Notes: generated by a model not told the origin, from the letters alone. DNA of 64,000 nt from Tretioscincus oriximinensis (GCA_022410635.1 JAJVDF010000279.1:1117622-1181621); one strand, 5' to 3'. Numbered from the stretch's first letter, positions 32,809 through 42,795 are shown. Translations and numbers: made by a program.

Positions 32809-33062
32809 ACTTAGAGAAATCCCTTTGCTTGTTACTGTGCATGTTCTGGAAACACATGCTTCAGAATGACCAAATGTTTACTTCGTTAAGAAGTAATTCA
32901 GGCAGGGTCACAATTGGGGAAGGGGGAATAAACTGGAGGCACGGTGGTGAAAAAGGTTTAAGAGTTTCAATGTTCAACATAGATATCAAATTCAAGGCTC
33001 ATGCGTCAGCTGTGAAGAGGGATGTGCCAACTCAGCTGTTCAACAGCAAAGACATGTGCAAG

Positions 33063-33180
33063 TACATTAACGGGTATCACCACAATGTGGTGGGGAAGAT
33101 AGAATAGATGCAAGCCTTCAGGCGAAAAGTAACCTTGTAAGCCACACTAAATCCCTTCAAATGAGAAGGACGGGGCATTC
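33063..33180 (+). mobile_element. SINE family A, 3' fragment
   Basis: TGTGGTGGGGAAGATAGAAT, CCTTCAGGCGAAAAG and CTTGTAAGCCACACT are body and tail. Confidence 0.65.
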
Positions 33181-33543
33181 AAAATCAGATTCTTAGTCTT
33201 AGTCTTCTAACAGGGACTCTTGTCCCGGGTGACATGCTGAGAAGGTCCCGAAATGAACGTACCTCCTGTGGGTTGAGTGAACCATTCCAACCCGGAGGGG
33301 GGGGGGGGTTTGAGGCATCGGAATCAATGTTTGCTCCAGGTGACACAGAATCTAGCTGTAAACCTGATTAGTGGATGTGAATACTATACACTGTTACTTC
33401 CTCTTTCTGAAGAGTCTCTGTGGTACAAGATACACATGATCCTATGCTCCGAACTGGCAACATTCTGCAAGCAAAAACTACGCTCTTCAACATGAGCCAA
33501 ATTCCTTTTCTACTATTTAAGTGGGATCAGAGAGTTCCAACAG

Positions 33544-33610
33544 TGGGTGGCTGTAGTTCAGCAGTACAGCAAAATGACTGGAAAGCACAGGATTTTGGAG
33601 GTTCAAACCA
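33544..33610 (+). repeat. tRNA-like SINE head fragment
   Basis: GTGGCTGTAGTTCAGCAGT (box A-like) and GGAGGTTCAAACCACATCC (box B-like) spaced as in a tRNA-derived head; no body recognised. Confidence 0.5.
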
Positions 33611-33652
33611 CATCCTCTTCCCAGAATTGGAGAGTGGCAAATAAATTCTCTA

Positions 33653-34078
33653 CTAGTGAAATTAGCCCGTTGCATTATGATAACAGAACGGGCTCTAGCC
33701 CCTCCTCCCCTTCCTCCCATCCATGCCTCCACCCACTCTCTCCCTCACCCCCTCCCGTTCCCTTTTCACTTGCAGCTTTGTCTCCTTCCTTCTTTCCATT
33801 TTCCTTTGCTTCCTTCTTCTGTTCCTTCCTTTTTACTCCCAGTACTGGTCCCTGGGATATTCCACTTCTCTCTCACATCCTTCCACCCAAAGAACTTATT
33901 ACTTCCCTCTCTTTTCTGTCTTTTAGCCAGTTTCCAACCCAGGACTCTGGTCTCTGGAGGCTGCCAAAGTTTCAAGTTCTGTCATTGGTCGTTAGAGGCT
34001 GCCAAAGTTCCGAGCCTTGTCATTGGTCATTATATCTCGGAACGTTGAACTTTCCCATGTGCCTTTTATTATTTATGA
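33653..34078 (-). mobile_element. Non-autonomous Helitron, best-preserved termini
   Basis: On the minus strand it runs from A|TCATAAATAATAAAAGGCAC to GGGCTAATTTCACTAG|T, the expected A/T insertion site for a rolling-circle transposon with no target duplication. The 3' hairpin pairs GCCCGTT with AACGGGC. It carries two CCAAT-type units and a frameshifted RT piece. The 189-residue plus-strand frame at 33547-34116 is an antisense artefact. Confidence 0.88.
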
Positions 34079-34220
34079 TAATCTCTGCCACAAAAACTTC
34101 ACAGAGAACAGCCTAGAAAACAGAGGGTCATCAGTTTGATTCTCAGCCTCTTCCTAGAAAGAAGCGAACCTCTTCTGTATTTCTACCATGAAAACAGAAT
34201 AGGGGACACCAATGCATTAC

Positions 34221-34368
34221 CTATAGCCCTGCAGTTAAGCAAACTACCTAGAACCAAAGGTTGCCGGTTCAAACTACAGCCTTCAGCAGGCATTAGCTAT
34301 AGCCCTGCAGTTAAGCAAACTACCTAGAACCAAAGGTTGCCGGTTCAAACTACAGCCTTCAGCAGGCA
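34221..34368 (+). repeat. Tandem duplication of a 76-bp tRNA-like unit
   Basis: Two essentially identical units starting CTATAGCCCTGCAGTTAAGC at 34221 and 34297, each holding GGTTGCCGGTTCAAACTAC, which fits a pol III box B. The second unit runs straight into a family A SINE. No tRNA cloverleaf or CCA end is evident, so not tRNA genes. Confidence 0.85.
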
Positions 34369-34671
34369 CGGATAGCTCAGTCGCTAAGGAATCCGTCTCT
34401 CACATGGGAGATGGGGTTTGGAAGCCCTGTGTCGGACGTGGGGAGGGGTGAGCACCTTCCACTAGCCTGTAGTTCTAGCCAACCCAGCTAATCAAAAGCA
34501 TGAATTGCAAGAAATTGCAACTGACTGCAAGTAGATACCTGGGAACCACCAAAGCCTGGTGGGGAAGATAGAATGTGAGCCTTCGGGCAAAAATACCCCT
34601 GTAAGCCACTTTGAGTCCCTTCGAAAGGTGAGGAAAGTGTGGTATAAGAACCCAGTTCTTCTTCTTCTTCT
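34369..34671 (+). mobile_element. SINE family A, full length
   Basis: GGCACGGATAGCTCAGTCG head, GAAGCCCTGTG, body, and tail ending in (TTC)n at 34661-34671. It follows directly a tandem tRNA-like unit (34221-34368). Confidence 0.92.
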
Positions 34672-35129
34672 CTTCCCAGAAACAGGTAATATTCCCAGGT
34701 AATAGCAAAAAAAGTTCGTTATTTCTGCCCAAAAAAACCCTTCCTAGATATGCCCTTGGAGTTATGGTGTCTAGCAGAAGAGTTTCAGATGCCTTTAAAA
34801 AGCGAGGACCACTAATTTTACATGTATTGCTTCTAATAAGAACCAGTCACAGAACCGCTGTCTCTTCACTGAAATGTCCTGTTGGCTACAGAGTTCCACA
34901 GGAAATTATCTGGGCCACTTCCTGTTAGCAGGATCGGACGCAGTACTGCTTCCTGTGCCCCCAATGCTCACTGCTGTGTTCTCAAGACTTGACATCACAT
35001 CACTGTTTTTGCATATCTGCCCACAGCCATACAGGGCATGAATGTTTTAGATAAATATCTATAATACCTTTACCTAGCTTACCAGCAAGGATTGTCAGTA
35101 TAGCAATCAGAAGCAACGGTGGGAACTGA

Positions 35130-35255
35130 AAATCCAGAAGTCATGCAGAATTTATTTTGAATTCTGCTGGAAGCCACATTTCTGGTCCTGCCACAGAAGT
35201 GACATTACAAGCGTTGTCATTTCCAGGGTCTGGGGAGCCCTTTCCAGAAGCGGGG
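35130..35255. repeat. Repeat related to 26310-26540, first copy
   Basis: CTGCCACAGAAGTGACATTAC, GTTGTCATTTCCAGGGTCTGG; ends where a SINE is inserted (35264). Confidence 0.45.
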
Positions 35256-35263
35256 AAGAATAA

Positions 35264-35540
35264 GAAGAAGAACAACTTGGTTCTTATACCCCGCTTTTCT
35301 CACCTTTCAAAGGGACTCAAAGCGGCTTACAAGGATATATTTTGCCCGAAGGCTCACATTCTATCTTCCCCACCAGGCTATGGTGGTTCCCATGTATCTA
35401 CTTGCAGTCAGTTGCAATTTCTTGCAATTCATGCTTTCGAATAGCTGGGTTGCTCACCCCTCCCCACGTCCCACACAGGTCTTCGAAACCCCATCTCCCA
35501 GGTGAGAGATGAATTCCTAAGCAACTGAGCTATCCGTGCC
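35264..35540 (-). mobile_element. SINE family A, near full length
   Basis: AAGAAGAAGAAC tail, TATACCCCGCTTTTCTCACC, body, and head ending GCTATCCGTGCCTGC on the plus strand. Confidence 0.9.
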
Positions 35541-35544
35541 TGCT

Positions 35545-35700
35545 TGGGAGTGGAAGTGACATCATTTTTCTGGGGTGTGAGCACCCTTCCCAGAGCGGGG
35601 GGCAGAAGTGACATCACAAATGATGTCACGTCCGGCTCCCATCTCCCCAAAGTCAGAAAATCCAAGTATGAGACAGGATTTTCTGACAAAATGCACGCGA
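35545..35700. repeat. Repeat related to 26310-26540, second copy
   Basis: GAAGTGACATCATTTTTCTGG, GAAGTGACATCACAAATGATG, GTCACGTCCGGCTCCCATC; separated from 35130-35255 by the SINE. Confidence 0.5.
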
Positions 35701-36339
35701 AAAGCACGCAACAACCAACTCTGATCGAGTTGAGGAAATAACAAAAGGAAAAGAAGAAAAATACAGAGAAGCGCTTTGAATATTTAAACAATCCGTCCAG
35801 TTTCTTTCTTCTGCACCCTCTCCTACACAAACTATAGACGTTGCATCTTAAGATGAGATTTTCCACGTTCCAGGAACAACCACACTGAAGTCATTTGCTC
35901 AGGCGCAACATCTGTTTTACTGGCTTCCACTCGAAAAATAAAAAAATGAAGAACAGGAAAAGCTCCATCAAGTCTCCCTCCCAACCCCTTTACACTCGCT
36001 GCCTGTTGATAAGGGCCTTCGTATGGGGAGCGTTTACTTTCACTGGCATCTCTGCAAGTAAGACAAAATAAAACTAATCGCTGTCTCTCGTTTTAGATAG
36101 GAACTCCTTGTGCAAACCAACTAGCAAAATACTGCAAAACCAAGTTCACAGCTTCTCTGGCATAACTGATTTAACCGAAAGCTGCCAAAGGGTCCCAAAA
36201 ACAATGTGGTAAAAGAACATCCTCACACAGCGGAGGGATCAGCATTGTTCTTATTGGCACATGGGAGGGCTGGGAACAATGGGATGAAACTGCAAGGGAG
36301 TGGATTTAGATTACATATCAGAAAAAAAAAACATTTTAA
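35701..36339. other. No gene or clear repeat
   Basis: Unique-looking; no septin-like exon. Confidence 0.5.
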
Positions 36340-36512
36340 CAGTAAGGGCGATAAACCACAGGAGGTGGCAAGTTCACCTTCGTTGGAAGTCTTCGAACGG
36401 AGGCTGGGAAGTCATTTGTCTGGGATGGTGTAGTGAAACCTGCATTGAGCAGGAGGTTGGACCCGATGGTCCTGGCGGTCCCTTCCAACTCTATGATTCT
36501 ATGAACGTAAGA
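36340..36512 (+). mobile_element. CR1 3' end, ATTCTATG-tail subfamily
   Basis: GGAAGTCTTCGAACGGAGGC, GAGCAGGAGGTTGGACCC, CCTTCCAACTCTATGATTC. It is followed at once by an antisense CR1 of the other subfamily. Confidence 0.82.
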
Positions 36513-37035
36513 GGAGCCCTGCTGAATCAGGCTACGGAGCTCATGCAGTCCAGCCTTCTGTGTCACACACAGAGGCCCACCAATTGCACCTGGGCAGTCC
36601 CAAGCAGAAGAAGGCAAAACCCTCACTTGTTCTCAAGGCTTGCCAGCTGCTATGGCACAGCCCGAATGGAGCCTACCATAGTCTACACTGGCATGTGGAT
36701 GAGCCAAGCAAGGACTACACTGGTCCAGCAATTCACCTGGGCAGTCTAAAGCAGAAAGCGACAAAACCCACACCTGTTCTCCCTGCAAATGGTACCTTAG
36801 GAATCCTGCCTGCTGCTCCATCCCAGAGGCAGTATCAAGAGATCCATCCTGATAGCTATTTATAACCTTGGTGTCCATGAACATGTCCAATCCTGTCTCA
36901 GTTATCCAGGCTGCTGGCTACTGCCACCTCTTGTGGAAGTAAATTCCATAGGCCTATGACCCCCTGGGTAAGAAAATACCTTCCATTGTTGTCATAAATT
37001 TTCTGCCCATCTGTTTCAAGGAATGCCCTCTTGTA
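36508..37035 (-). mobile_element. CR1 3' end, TTCTTATG-tail subfamily, rearranged
   Basis: GAACGTAAGAGGAGCCCTGC to about 36625, an unrelated or duplicated stretch, then CACCTGGGCAGTCTAAAGC (36738) to AAGGAATGCCCTCTTG near 37035. The CACCTGGGCAGTC motif occurs twice, suggesting a local duplication. Confidence 0.75.
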
Positions 37036-37059
37036 TTTTATTTATTTATTTACATTCAC

Positions 37060-37145
37060 CCTGAAGAAGGAGAAGGAGAAGAAGGAGGAGAAGAAGGAGA
37101 AGAAGAAGAGGAAGAGGAGGAAGAAGAGGAAGAAGAAGAAGAGTT
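37060..37145 (+). repeat. (GAAGGA)n purine microsatellite
   Basis: GAAGAAGGAGAAGGAG-type repeat immediately before a minus-strand SINE fragment (37146-37358), consistent with an expanded SINE (TTC)n tail on the minus strand. Confidence 0.85.
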
Positions 37146-37358
37146 ATTTTTCACTGGAAGGCTTCTATTCTATCCTCCCCGCCATGCTGTGGTGCTTCCC
37201 ATTTATCTAGTCGTAGTCTGTTGTTATTTCTTGGAATTCTTGCTTTGAAATAGCTAGTTTGGCTAGCGCTCACCCCTCTCCACAGCTGACCCAGGGCCTC
37301 AAAGCCTGATCTCTCGGATGAAATACCTGCACTTAGCCGACTGAGCCATTTGTGCCTA
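37146..37358 (-). mobile_element. SINE family A relative, head and body
   Basis: Ends (plus strand) GACTGAGCCATTTGTGCC, the antisense of the tRNA-like head. The body is CCCGCCATGCTGTGGTGCTTCC. The LINE-like tail is missing and replaced by a (GAAGGA)n tract. Confidence 0.75.
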
Positions 37359-37470
37359 TACCCGAAGATCTCAAGGCGGTTAACAATCAAAACACAATTA
37401 ACATGGTAAATACAGCCACATCTAAAAGTAGGGAAGGGACAACATTTTTCTCAGCCAAAGGCCAGGCCAA
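37355..37470 (-). mobile_element. L2-type LINE 3' tail piece
   Basis: CCTATACCCGAAGATCTCAAGG, CGGTTAACAATCAAAACAC. It joins a CR1 scrap at 37475. Confidence 0.7.
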
Positions 37471-37474
37471 AGAG

Positions 37475-37555
37475 TGTTGTGCGATAGAGAAAATAATGTT
37501 TCTCTGTTCACCTTACCCATCTCGTGAACGATTTTATACACTAAAAAATACCCTT
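37475..37555 (-). mobile_element. CR1 internal scrap
   Basis: GTGCGATAGAGAAAATAATG, CTCTGTTCACCTTACCCATC, GATTTTATACACT match the antisense RT C-terminal end at 62420-62470. Confidence 0.6.
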
Positions 37556-37714
37556 TCCTTTGGAAACCTACAACCTTTCTGCACTGAACAGCCCATGGAC
37601 TAAATCCTTATGTCTGGAACAGCCATATATAGTGGACCATGAAAAGGTAGGGACTGGAACCGTCCCATCTACATTTTCAAGCACCAATCCAGACCAACCT
37701 CTGACCTGGCCTCA

Positions 37715-37945
37715 AGAAGTGACTGTATACTTTGGTGGGAAAGGGAGACCATGTTTAAGAGGTGCATCTTCAAGAGTTTTCTAAACATTTACAAAGATGG
37801 GTATTGATGCACCTCAAGGGAGGAGACTCATAACCTGGGGGTCTGCCACGGCAAAAGGTCCTGTCCCATATTCCCACCCTCTTTTCCACTAAGATCCTCT
37901 GAAGATCTTAAGGCCACAGGCAGATTGAGATCTAGATATTCTCAA
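37715..37945 (-). mobile_element. L2-like LINE fragment
   Basis: AGGTGCATCTTCAAGAGTTTTC, GATGCACCTCAAGGGAGG, ATAACCTGGGGGTCTGCC. Confidence 0.72.
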
Positions 37946-38635
37946 CCCTTTTACCGCACACACACCTCTTACTGTAACAAAAAACAGAATTGCAGAATGA
38001 AAAAGCTACAACTGGATATTTCAATTGCAGAAAACGGCCCAGAATAATCTAAATAGGAATTGAATGAACAACCTGAGTTTATGGAGAAGCAGCTGAAGGA
38101 AGTAATTGTCTGTAGAAAAATCCACCCTTCTGGAGTCTCCATTAAACGTTTCCTCTAATACTCAGAGGACAGCCATAAATTGGTACCCTAAAGCTGTATG
38201 TATTTTTTGTTTCCAATTACTATTTTCATCCTAACGGGAGAGCAAATTAAGGAAACAGGGGCCTAAGGTAAAGTATCTTTGTTTGAGCGCAAGAAGCTTA
38301 AAAATCTCCCACGATTGCAGCCCTCAAAGGCAGGCATCCTCTTAGCCTACCAATTTCTACAGCCGCATTTCTAACAAAGCAACAGGCCAACAGAATAATA
38401 TATACCGAACACGCTTTCCTTTCCAATATTGCTGGAAAAAAGGTAATTTCCCCTAGACGCAAAGACGTACGCTGTAGCCACACAGAACCTGTTTCCAATC
38501 TCATCCAGTTCCTGCCTTACAATTCCAAGAATGCAAAATCCCTGGTGAATTTGCATTTCCTTGTATAAAATAACCAGAGGACAAAAACAGTCCAGAAGTG
38601 CAAATTTGCAGTTCTTTATCCTTCCAGGACCCTGG
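37946..38635. other. No gene or clear repeat
   Basis: Precedes the CpG-rich block; no exon recognised. Confidence 0.5.
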
Positions 38636-38735
38636 CCCCACTGAGCCGTATTCTGGGTTATATCTCAGTATAGAGCCAGTGTAGATTATGGCAGGCCCCA
38701 TTCTGAGATACAGCCCAGAATAAGGCTCAGTGGGG
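38636..38735. mobile_element. Short foldback MITE
   Basis: CCCCACTGAGCCGTATTCTGG ends and their complement CCAGAATAAGGCTCAGTGGGG; arms about 35 bp. Related copy at 58274. Confidence 0.8.
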
Positions 38736-38751
38736 CGCACTTAGGAAGGCA

Positions 38752-39040
38752 GTCTGGTGCAATTGTTAAAGAGTGCCAGTCTCTTATCTGGAAGTCTCCT
38801 GGTTTGGTTCTCCGTGCCTGTAGGAAGCCAACTGGGTGCTCTTGGGCTAGCCACAGTTCTTTGGAGCTCTCTCAGCCCCGCATGCCTCACAAGGTGTCTG
38901 TTGTGAAGAGAAGAAGGTTATGTGAACCCCTTTGATTCCCTTCGGGTTGAGAAAAGTGTTGAATAAAACCCCAACTCTTCCTTCTCCTCCTCTTTTTCTT
39001 CTTCTCCTTCGTCCTCTTCTTCCTCCTCCTCTTCTTCTGT
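38752..39040 (+). mobile_element. SINE family B with family-A-type tail
   Basis: CTGGTGCAATTGTTAAAGAG (box A), CTGGTTTGGTTCTCC (box B), CACAGTTCTTTGGAGCTCTC body, CCCTTTGATTCCCTTCGGG then TTCCTTCTCC tail. The adjacent 39000-39040 CTTCTCCTCC is its expanded tail. Confidence 0.85.
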
Positions 39041-39589
39041 TGGGCCAGAGTTCGAAGCCACGCAAACGGCGCCATCTGCCACAGGATTCATAGGTCTCCT
39101 TGGGGAGGGGCCCAGAGACAATGTCCCCCTTAACCAAACTCCGTGGGAGGGGAGAAGGGAGGAGAAAATGCATTTCTGGGTTCTCAGCTGACACGTTGAT
39201 GGCAGAGAAGATCCAGAGTCCCCTGCCTTCCCCCCGCCTGTTTTCCTTTTTCCTTTTTTTAAACGACCGTCCAGGATCACGGCCTCCTCCGGGTTGGCCC
39301 CGTCAGCCTGCCCGCCTTCCTCCCAAGGCGCCCCCCGCCTGCTGTCGCTTTCCGATCCCAAGGAAGGCTGGAAGCAACGGGCCTGGCGGCTGCGTCTTCT
39401 TCCCTCCACCCGCGCGCGATCCCCCAGGAAAACCCCCACGGAGGGAGGCGGCGCCCAGGGAAACCCGAGGGCCCCCCCCCCCTCCAGCACGGCAAGGCGG
39501 TGCGCCGAACCCCCGGAAGCCACAAGCCGTGGGGTTCTGTGCGCGGTGTGCTGTAACATGGTGTGGCCGTGTGCGCATCGTGCTGCGTG

Positions 39590-39711
39590 TGTGCATGTGC
39601 TGTGTGCATGTGTGTGTATATTTGGTGCGCGCGCGCGCGTGGTGCGATGCCTTGCAATGTGGTCTGTGTGTGCTGCGCTGTGTGTGCCTGGCGCGAGTGC
39701 GCGCGCGCGCG
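39590..39711 (+). repeat. Alternating purine-pyrimidine TG/CG tract
   Basis: TGTGCATGTGCTGTGTGCATG then GTGCGCGCGCGCGCG and a final GCGCGCGCGC before the gap. Such tracts can adopt Z-DNA. Confidence 0.85.
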
Positions 39712-40016
39712 NNNNNNNNNNNNNNNNNNNNNNNNNNNNNNNNNNNNNNNNNNNNNNNNNNNNNNNNNNNNNNNNNNNNNNNNNNNNNNNNNNNNNNNNN
39801 NNNNNNNNNNNNNNNNNNNNNNNNNNNNNNNNNNNNNNNNNNNNNNNNNNNNNNNNNNNNNNNNNNNNNNNNNNNNNNNNNNNNNNNNNNNNNNNNNNNN
39901 NNNNNNNNNNNNNNNNNNNNNNNNNNNNNNNNNNNNNNNNNNNNNNNNNNNNNNNNNNNNNNNNNNNNNNNNNNNNNNNNNNNNNNNNNNNNNNNNNNNN
40001 NNNNNNNNNNNNNNNN
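39712..40016. other. Assembly gap in GC-rich simple sequence
   Basis: 305 Ns following an alternating GCGCGC tract and followed by GCGCCGGCGG. Confidence 0.98.
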
Positions 40017-40269
40017 GCGCCGGCGGCCACGCCCCCTCCGCCGCCCCCTCCGCGCCTCCGCCCCACGACGGGCAGCAGGAGGGCCGCGCTCCTGGTGGGA
40101 GGGGGGGGGCATGGGGGGCAGCAGCCGCGGTCAGGAAGGCAACGGGGAGGCGACTGGGCTGGGCGCAGGAGGGGACGAGAGAGCAGAGGGAGGGGAAGAA
40201 GGAGGGGGAGACGAGTGGATGAGAGAAGGAAGAGAAGAGGAAGGAGGAAGATGTGGTGGAAAAGGAGGA

Positions 40270-40403
40270 GGAGGAGGAGGACTGCTTTTTTATACCCCGC
40301 TTTTCTCACCCGAAGTGACTCAAAGCAGCTTACAAGCTGAGTTTTTGCCCGAAGGTTTACATTGTATCTTCCCCACCATGGTGCGATGGTTCCCGTTTGT
40401 CTA
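40270..40403 (-). mobile_element. SINE family A, 3' half, split by CR1
   Basis: TTTTTATACCCCGCTTTTCTC to CCCGTTTGTCTAATCA. The element resumes at 40644 after a CR1 fragment. Confidence 0.85.
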
Positions 40404-40407
40404 ATCA

Positions 40408-40643
40408 TAAGAACATAAGAACATAAGAAGAGCCATNCTGGATCAGGCCAGAGCCCACCTAGTCCAGCATTCTGTGTCACACAGAGGCCCACCAGATGCC
40501 CCTGGGCAGTCCGAACAGAGGAAAGCAAAATATGCTCCTGTTTATGACTCCCTGCAAATGGTATTTCAAGAGTCCTGCCTGTGGCTCCATCCGGGAGGCG
40601 ACATCCAGACAACTATCTTAGTATCCATTTATACCCTTAGTGT
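40408..40643 (-). mobile_element. CR1 3' end inserted in a SINE
   Basis: ATAAGAACATAAGAAGAGCC to CATTTATACCCTTAGTGT, splitting the SINE copy 40270-40778 and therefore younger than it. Confidence 0.87.
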
Positions 40644-40778
40644 AAGAAAGAATTTCTTGCTTTCAAATACCTGGGTTAGCTACAGGCGAAGGCCAGCAGG
40701 AGGCGCTCACCGCTCTCCACGGGCGACACACAGCTCCGAAATTCAGTATCTCTGCAGCTCTTAACCCCTTTGCCTTTA
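40644..40778 (-). mobile_element. SINE family A, 5' half, split by CR1
   Basis: Continues the copy at 40270-40403: AATTTCTTGCTTTCAAATACC through CACGGGCGACACACAGC to the decayed head. Confidence 0.75.
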
Positions 40779-40880
40779 GGAGGAGGGAAGGCAGCTAAAG
40801 CAGAGCAACCAACGCTGGGTGCCCATGGGGCTCTGCACCTCATTTCCCGGCGCATGGATTGTACCTTATCCGGATGCCAA

Positions 40881-41105
40881 GAAGAAGAAAAATCTGATTT
40901 TTATACCCCGCTCTTGGGGCTCAGAGCAGTTTATAAGCTTATTTTTCAGCCAAAGGCTTACATTTTATTTTAACATCCCTACCACGCTGTGATGGTACCT
41001 AGTTATCCACTCACAACAAATGTCTGCTTTCAAACAGCTAGCTGAAGCTAAGGCTAGTACAAGGCACATGGGCCTCGAACTCAACTCAAGACCCCAGGAT
41101 AGTCA
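40881..41105 (-). mobile_element. SINE family A, diverged
   Basis: AAGAAGAAGAAAAATCTG tail, TATACCCCGCTCTTGG and TTTCAAACAGCTAGCTGAAG body. Confidence 0.75.
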
Positions 41106-41147
41106 CAGCAATGGAAAGATAAACTATAGGTAATATTACTGTATTAT

Positions 41148-41498
41148 AATGATGTCATGAGTACATGACATAACATGTATATAAAGTCATATAAGGAATG
41201 TATAAAGTTGTGGTAATATATATGTGAATAATTCTGAGGTAAATATATGTTGATGTAAGGTTTTGAGGTGAGCTTCAGGCTTNGGAACAGCATTGTATAA
41301 ACAACCAATGAATTGTAAGTTATGAACCTGGTCAGCTGGGATTGGCCAGCAAGATGTATAAATAGAGGGACTTGCTGGGGCAGTCTTCACTGCTGACCAG
41401 ACTAAGACGGAGAGCTGAGCTGAGCTGAATAAACACTTTCAGAACTGAAATCACATTCTTGTCTGGAGTGTCCTTCATCCCCTACCTCTACCATCACA
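41148..41498 (+). mobile_element. Probable solo LTR
   Basis: Ends AATGATG...CATCACA with similar 5-mers outside (ATTAT / AATAT), a TATA box TATAAATAGAGG at 41357 and a poly(A) signal AATAAA at 41428. About 350 bp, no coding sequence alongside. Family not identified. Confidence 0.6.
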
Positions 41499-41570
41499 AA
41501 TATATTTAACGACATCCATCCCTTCGTCTCTCTTCTGGAATAAGAAGTGTGTTAACCACCAGTCTGTGNA

Positions 41571-41930
41571 AACCATTCAGTGTACATGGCTGGTGTTACA
41601 CTACAGACAGGTCCCCCAGCCACCTTCCTGTAAGCAGAATAAATGTTTCCTGTGGGCGCCTTCCTTCCCTGCAGTACAGGCTGGGAGCTGTAGTCCACGG
41701 GGCATAGAGCCTGGGCAGAAGAGACTGCCCGCCGCTCAAACTACATTTCCCAGGAAGCCCCGCCAAGGGCATAACAACAGCTCTCTTTCACCTTTTCCAC
41801 ATTTGGGCTGCTGCTNTGTGAACCTGNAGGGCATCCCAGCTTTTATAANAGACACTTGTCATTGTGATAAAACGATATACAAAAGCAGGCAGGAATGACA
41901 ACAGGAAACAGAAATTCTCTCTGGAAGCAG
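41571..41930 (-). repeat. Dispersed 'AGCTTCCTGTTT' family, copy 3 (minus)
   Basis: TTTGGGCTGCTGCT, CAGCTTTTATAA, AAAAGCAGGCAGGAATGACAAC, AGGAAACAGAAATTCTCTC and ACAGGAAGCTGGC are antisense family sequence. CTGGGAGCTGTAGT at 41681 and ACTACATTTCCCAG at 41740. Confidence 0.8.
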
Positions 41931-42139
41931 AAAAACAGGAAGCTGGCTGTTTGCTATTTACACCTGGAACCCCGTCTACGTAGGAGGAAGCACTCCTTAG
42001 GTATTTTACACACCAGGACTTTATATATTAGCCATTTTGTCATTTTAAAATTAATTTGCAAATGTGTACATAAAGATGCCATAGTTTATACCAGTACATA
42101 GGTGGCAGAGTTCTATTCAGTGATATAAACCAAATTTAG

Positions 42140-42475
42140 GCCCTATCCCCACTGAGAAAAAATACTTTCCTTTGTCTGTCCTCGCTCTTCTGCCCATCAA
42201 CTTCAAGGAAGGCTCCCTGGTCCTAGTGTAGATTCTAGTTATCCTAGTGTAGGTCCTAGTTATCCATCCCGTGCATGATTTTGTACACTTCAATCAGGTC
42301 ACCTCTCAAATGCCGTCTTTCAAGGCTAAAGAGGTCCATCATTGCAGCCAGATTTTATAAGGGAGGTGCTGTAACCTCTTGATCATTCTTGTTGCCCTTT
42401 TCTGCACATTCTCTAGTTCCACAAAATCCTTTGTGAGATGTGGTGACCAGAATTGTACACAAACACACGAACCTA
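42140..42475 (-). mobile_element. CR1 RT C-terminal/3' fragment
   Basis: GAGAAAAAATACTTTCC, AGGCTCCCTGGTCCTAGTG, CACTTCAATCAGGTCACCTC, TTGATCATTCTTGTTGCCC; antisense reads [20 protein letters not shown]. Confidence 0.8.
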
Positions 42476-42477
42476 GC

Positions 42478-42795
42478 AGGCACGGATAGCTCAGTCGCTT
42501 AGGAATTCGTCTCTCGCCTGGGAGATGGGGTTTCGAAGCCCTGTGTTGGAAGTGGGGAGGGGTCAGCACCTTCCACTAGCCTGTAGCTCTAGCCAACCCA
42601 GCTATTCGAAAGCATGAATTGCAAGAAATTGCAACTGACTGCAAGTAGATACATGGGAACCACCAGAGCCTGGTGGGGAAGGTAGAATGGAAGCCTTCGG
42701 GCAAAATATATCCTTGTAAGCCGCTTTGAGTCCCTTTGAAAGGTGAGAAAAGCGGGGTATAAGAACCAAGTTCTTCTTCTTCTTCTTCTTCTTTT
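42478..42795 (+). mobile_element. SINE family A, full length
   Basis: CAGGCACGGATAGCTCAGTCG, box B GGGTTTCGAAGCCC, body and tail ending in (TTC)n. Very close to the copies at 24175 and 63451, so a recent subfamily. Confidence 0.93.

Larger units (their letters stand above)
39040..40240. promoter_or_regulatory. CpG-rich block around an assembly gap, candidate promoter / first exon
   Basis: The only long stretch that is strongly GC-rich and CpG-dense (for example CCCGCGCGCGATCCCC near 39409 and repeated CCGCC/GGCG on both sides of the gap). Upstream of a minus-strand gene this is what a CpG-island promoter looks like. No initiator exon resembling septin-11 MAVAVGRPS was found in the readable part; it could sit in the unsequenced 39712-40016. 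Part of the block (39540-39711) is alternating TG/CG simple sequence, which inflates CpG density. Confidence 0.45.

Noticed and set aside
33547..34116. 189-residue plus-strand frame
   Set aside because: Antisense of a Helitron; the length comes from its stop-poor C/T tract.
34195..34370. CRISPR array
   Set aside because: Only two adjacent units without spacers, in a vertebrate genome.
34221..34430. tRNA genes
   Set aside because: Only box A/B-like motifs within SINE-type sequence; no full cloverleaf.
39040..39200. Septin initiator exon at the ATG near 39070
   Set aside because: Reads MAPFAWLRTLAQ, not the expected septin-11 start, and no plausible donor follows.
39100..40404. 434-residue plus-strand frame
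   Set aside because: Also spans the gap; Pro/Arg/Gly-rich by composition of the CpG-rich block.
38918..40612. 564-residue minus-strand frame
   Set aside because: Crosses the 305-N gap and is built of CR1, SINE and GC-rich simple sequence; no domain.
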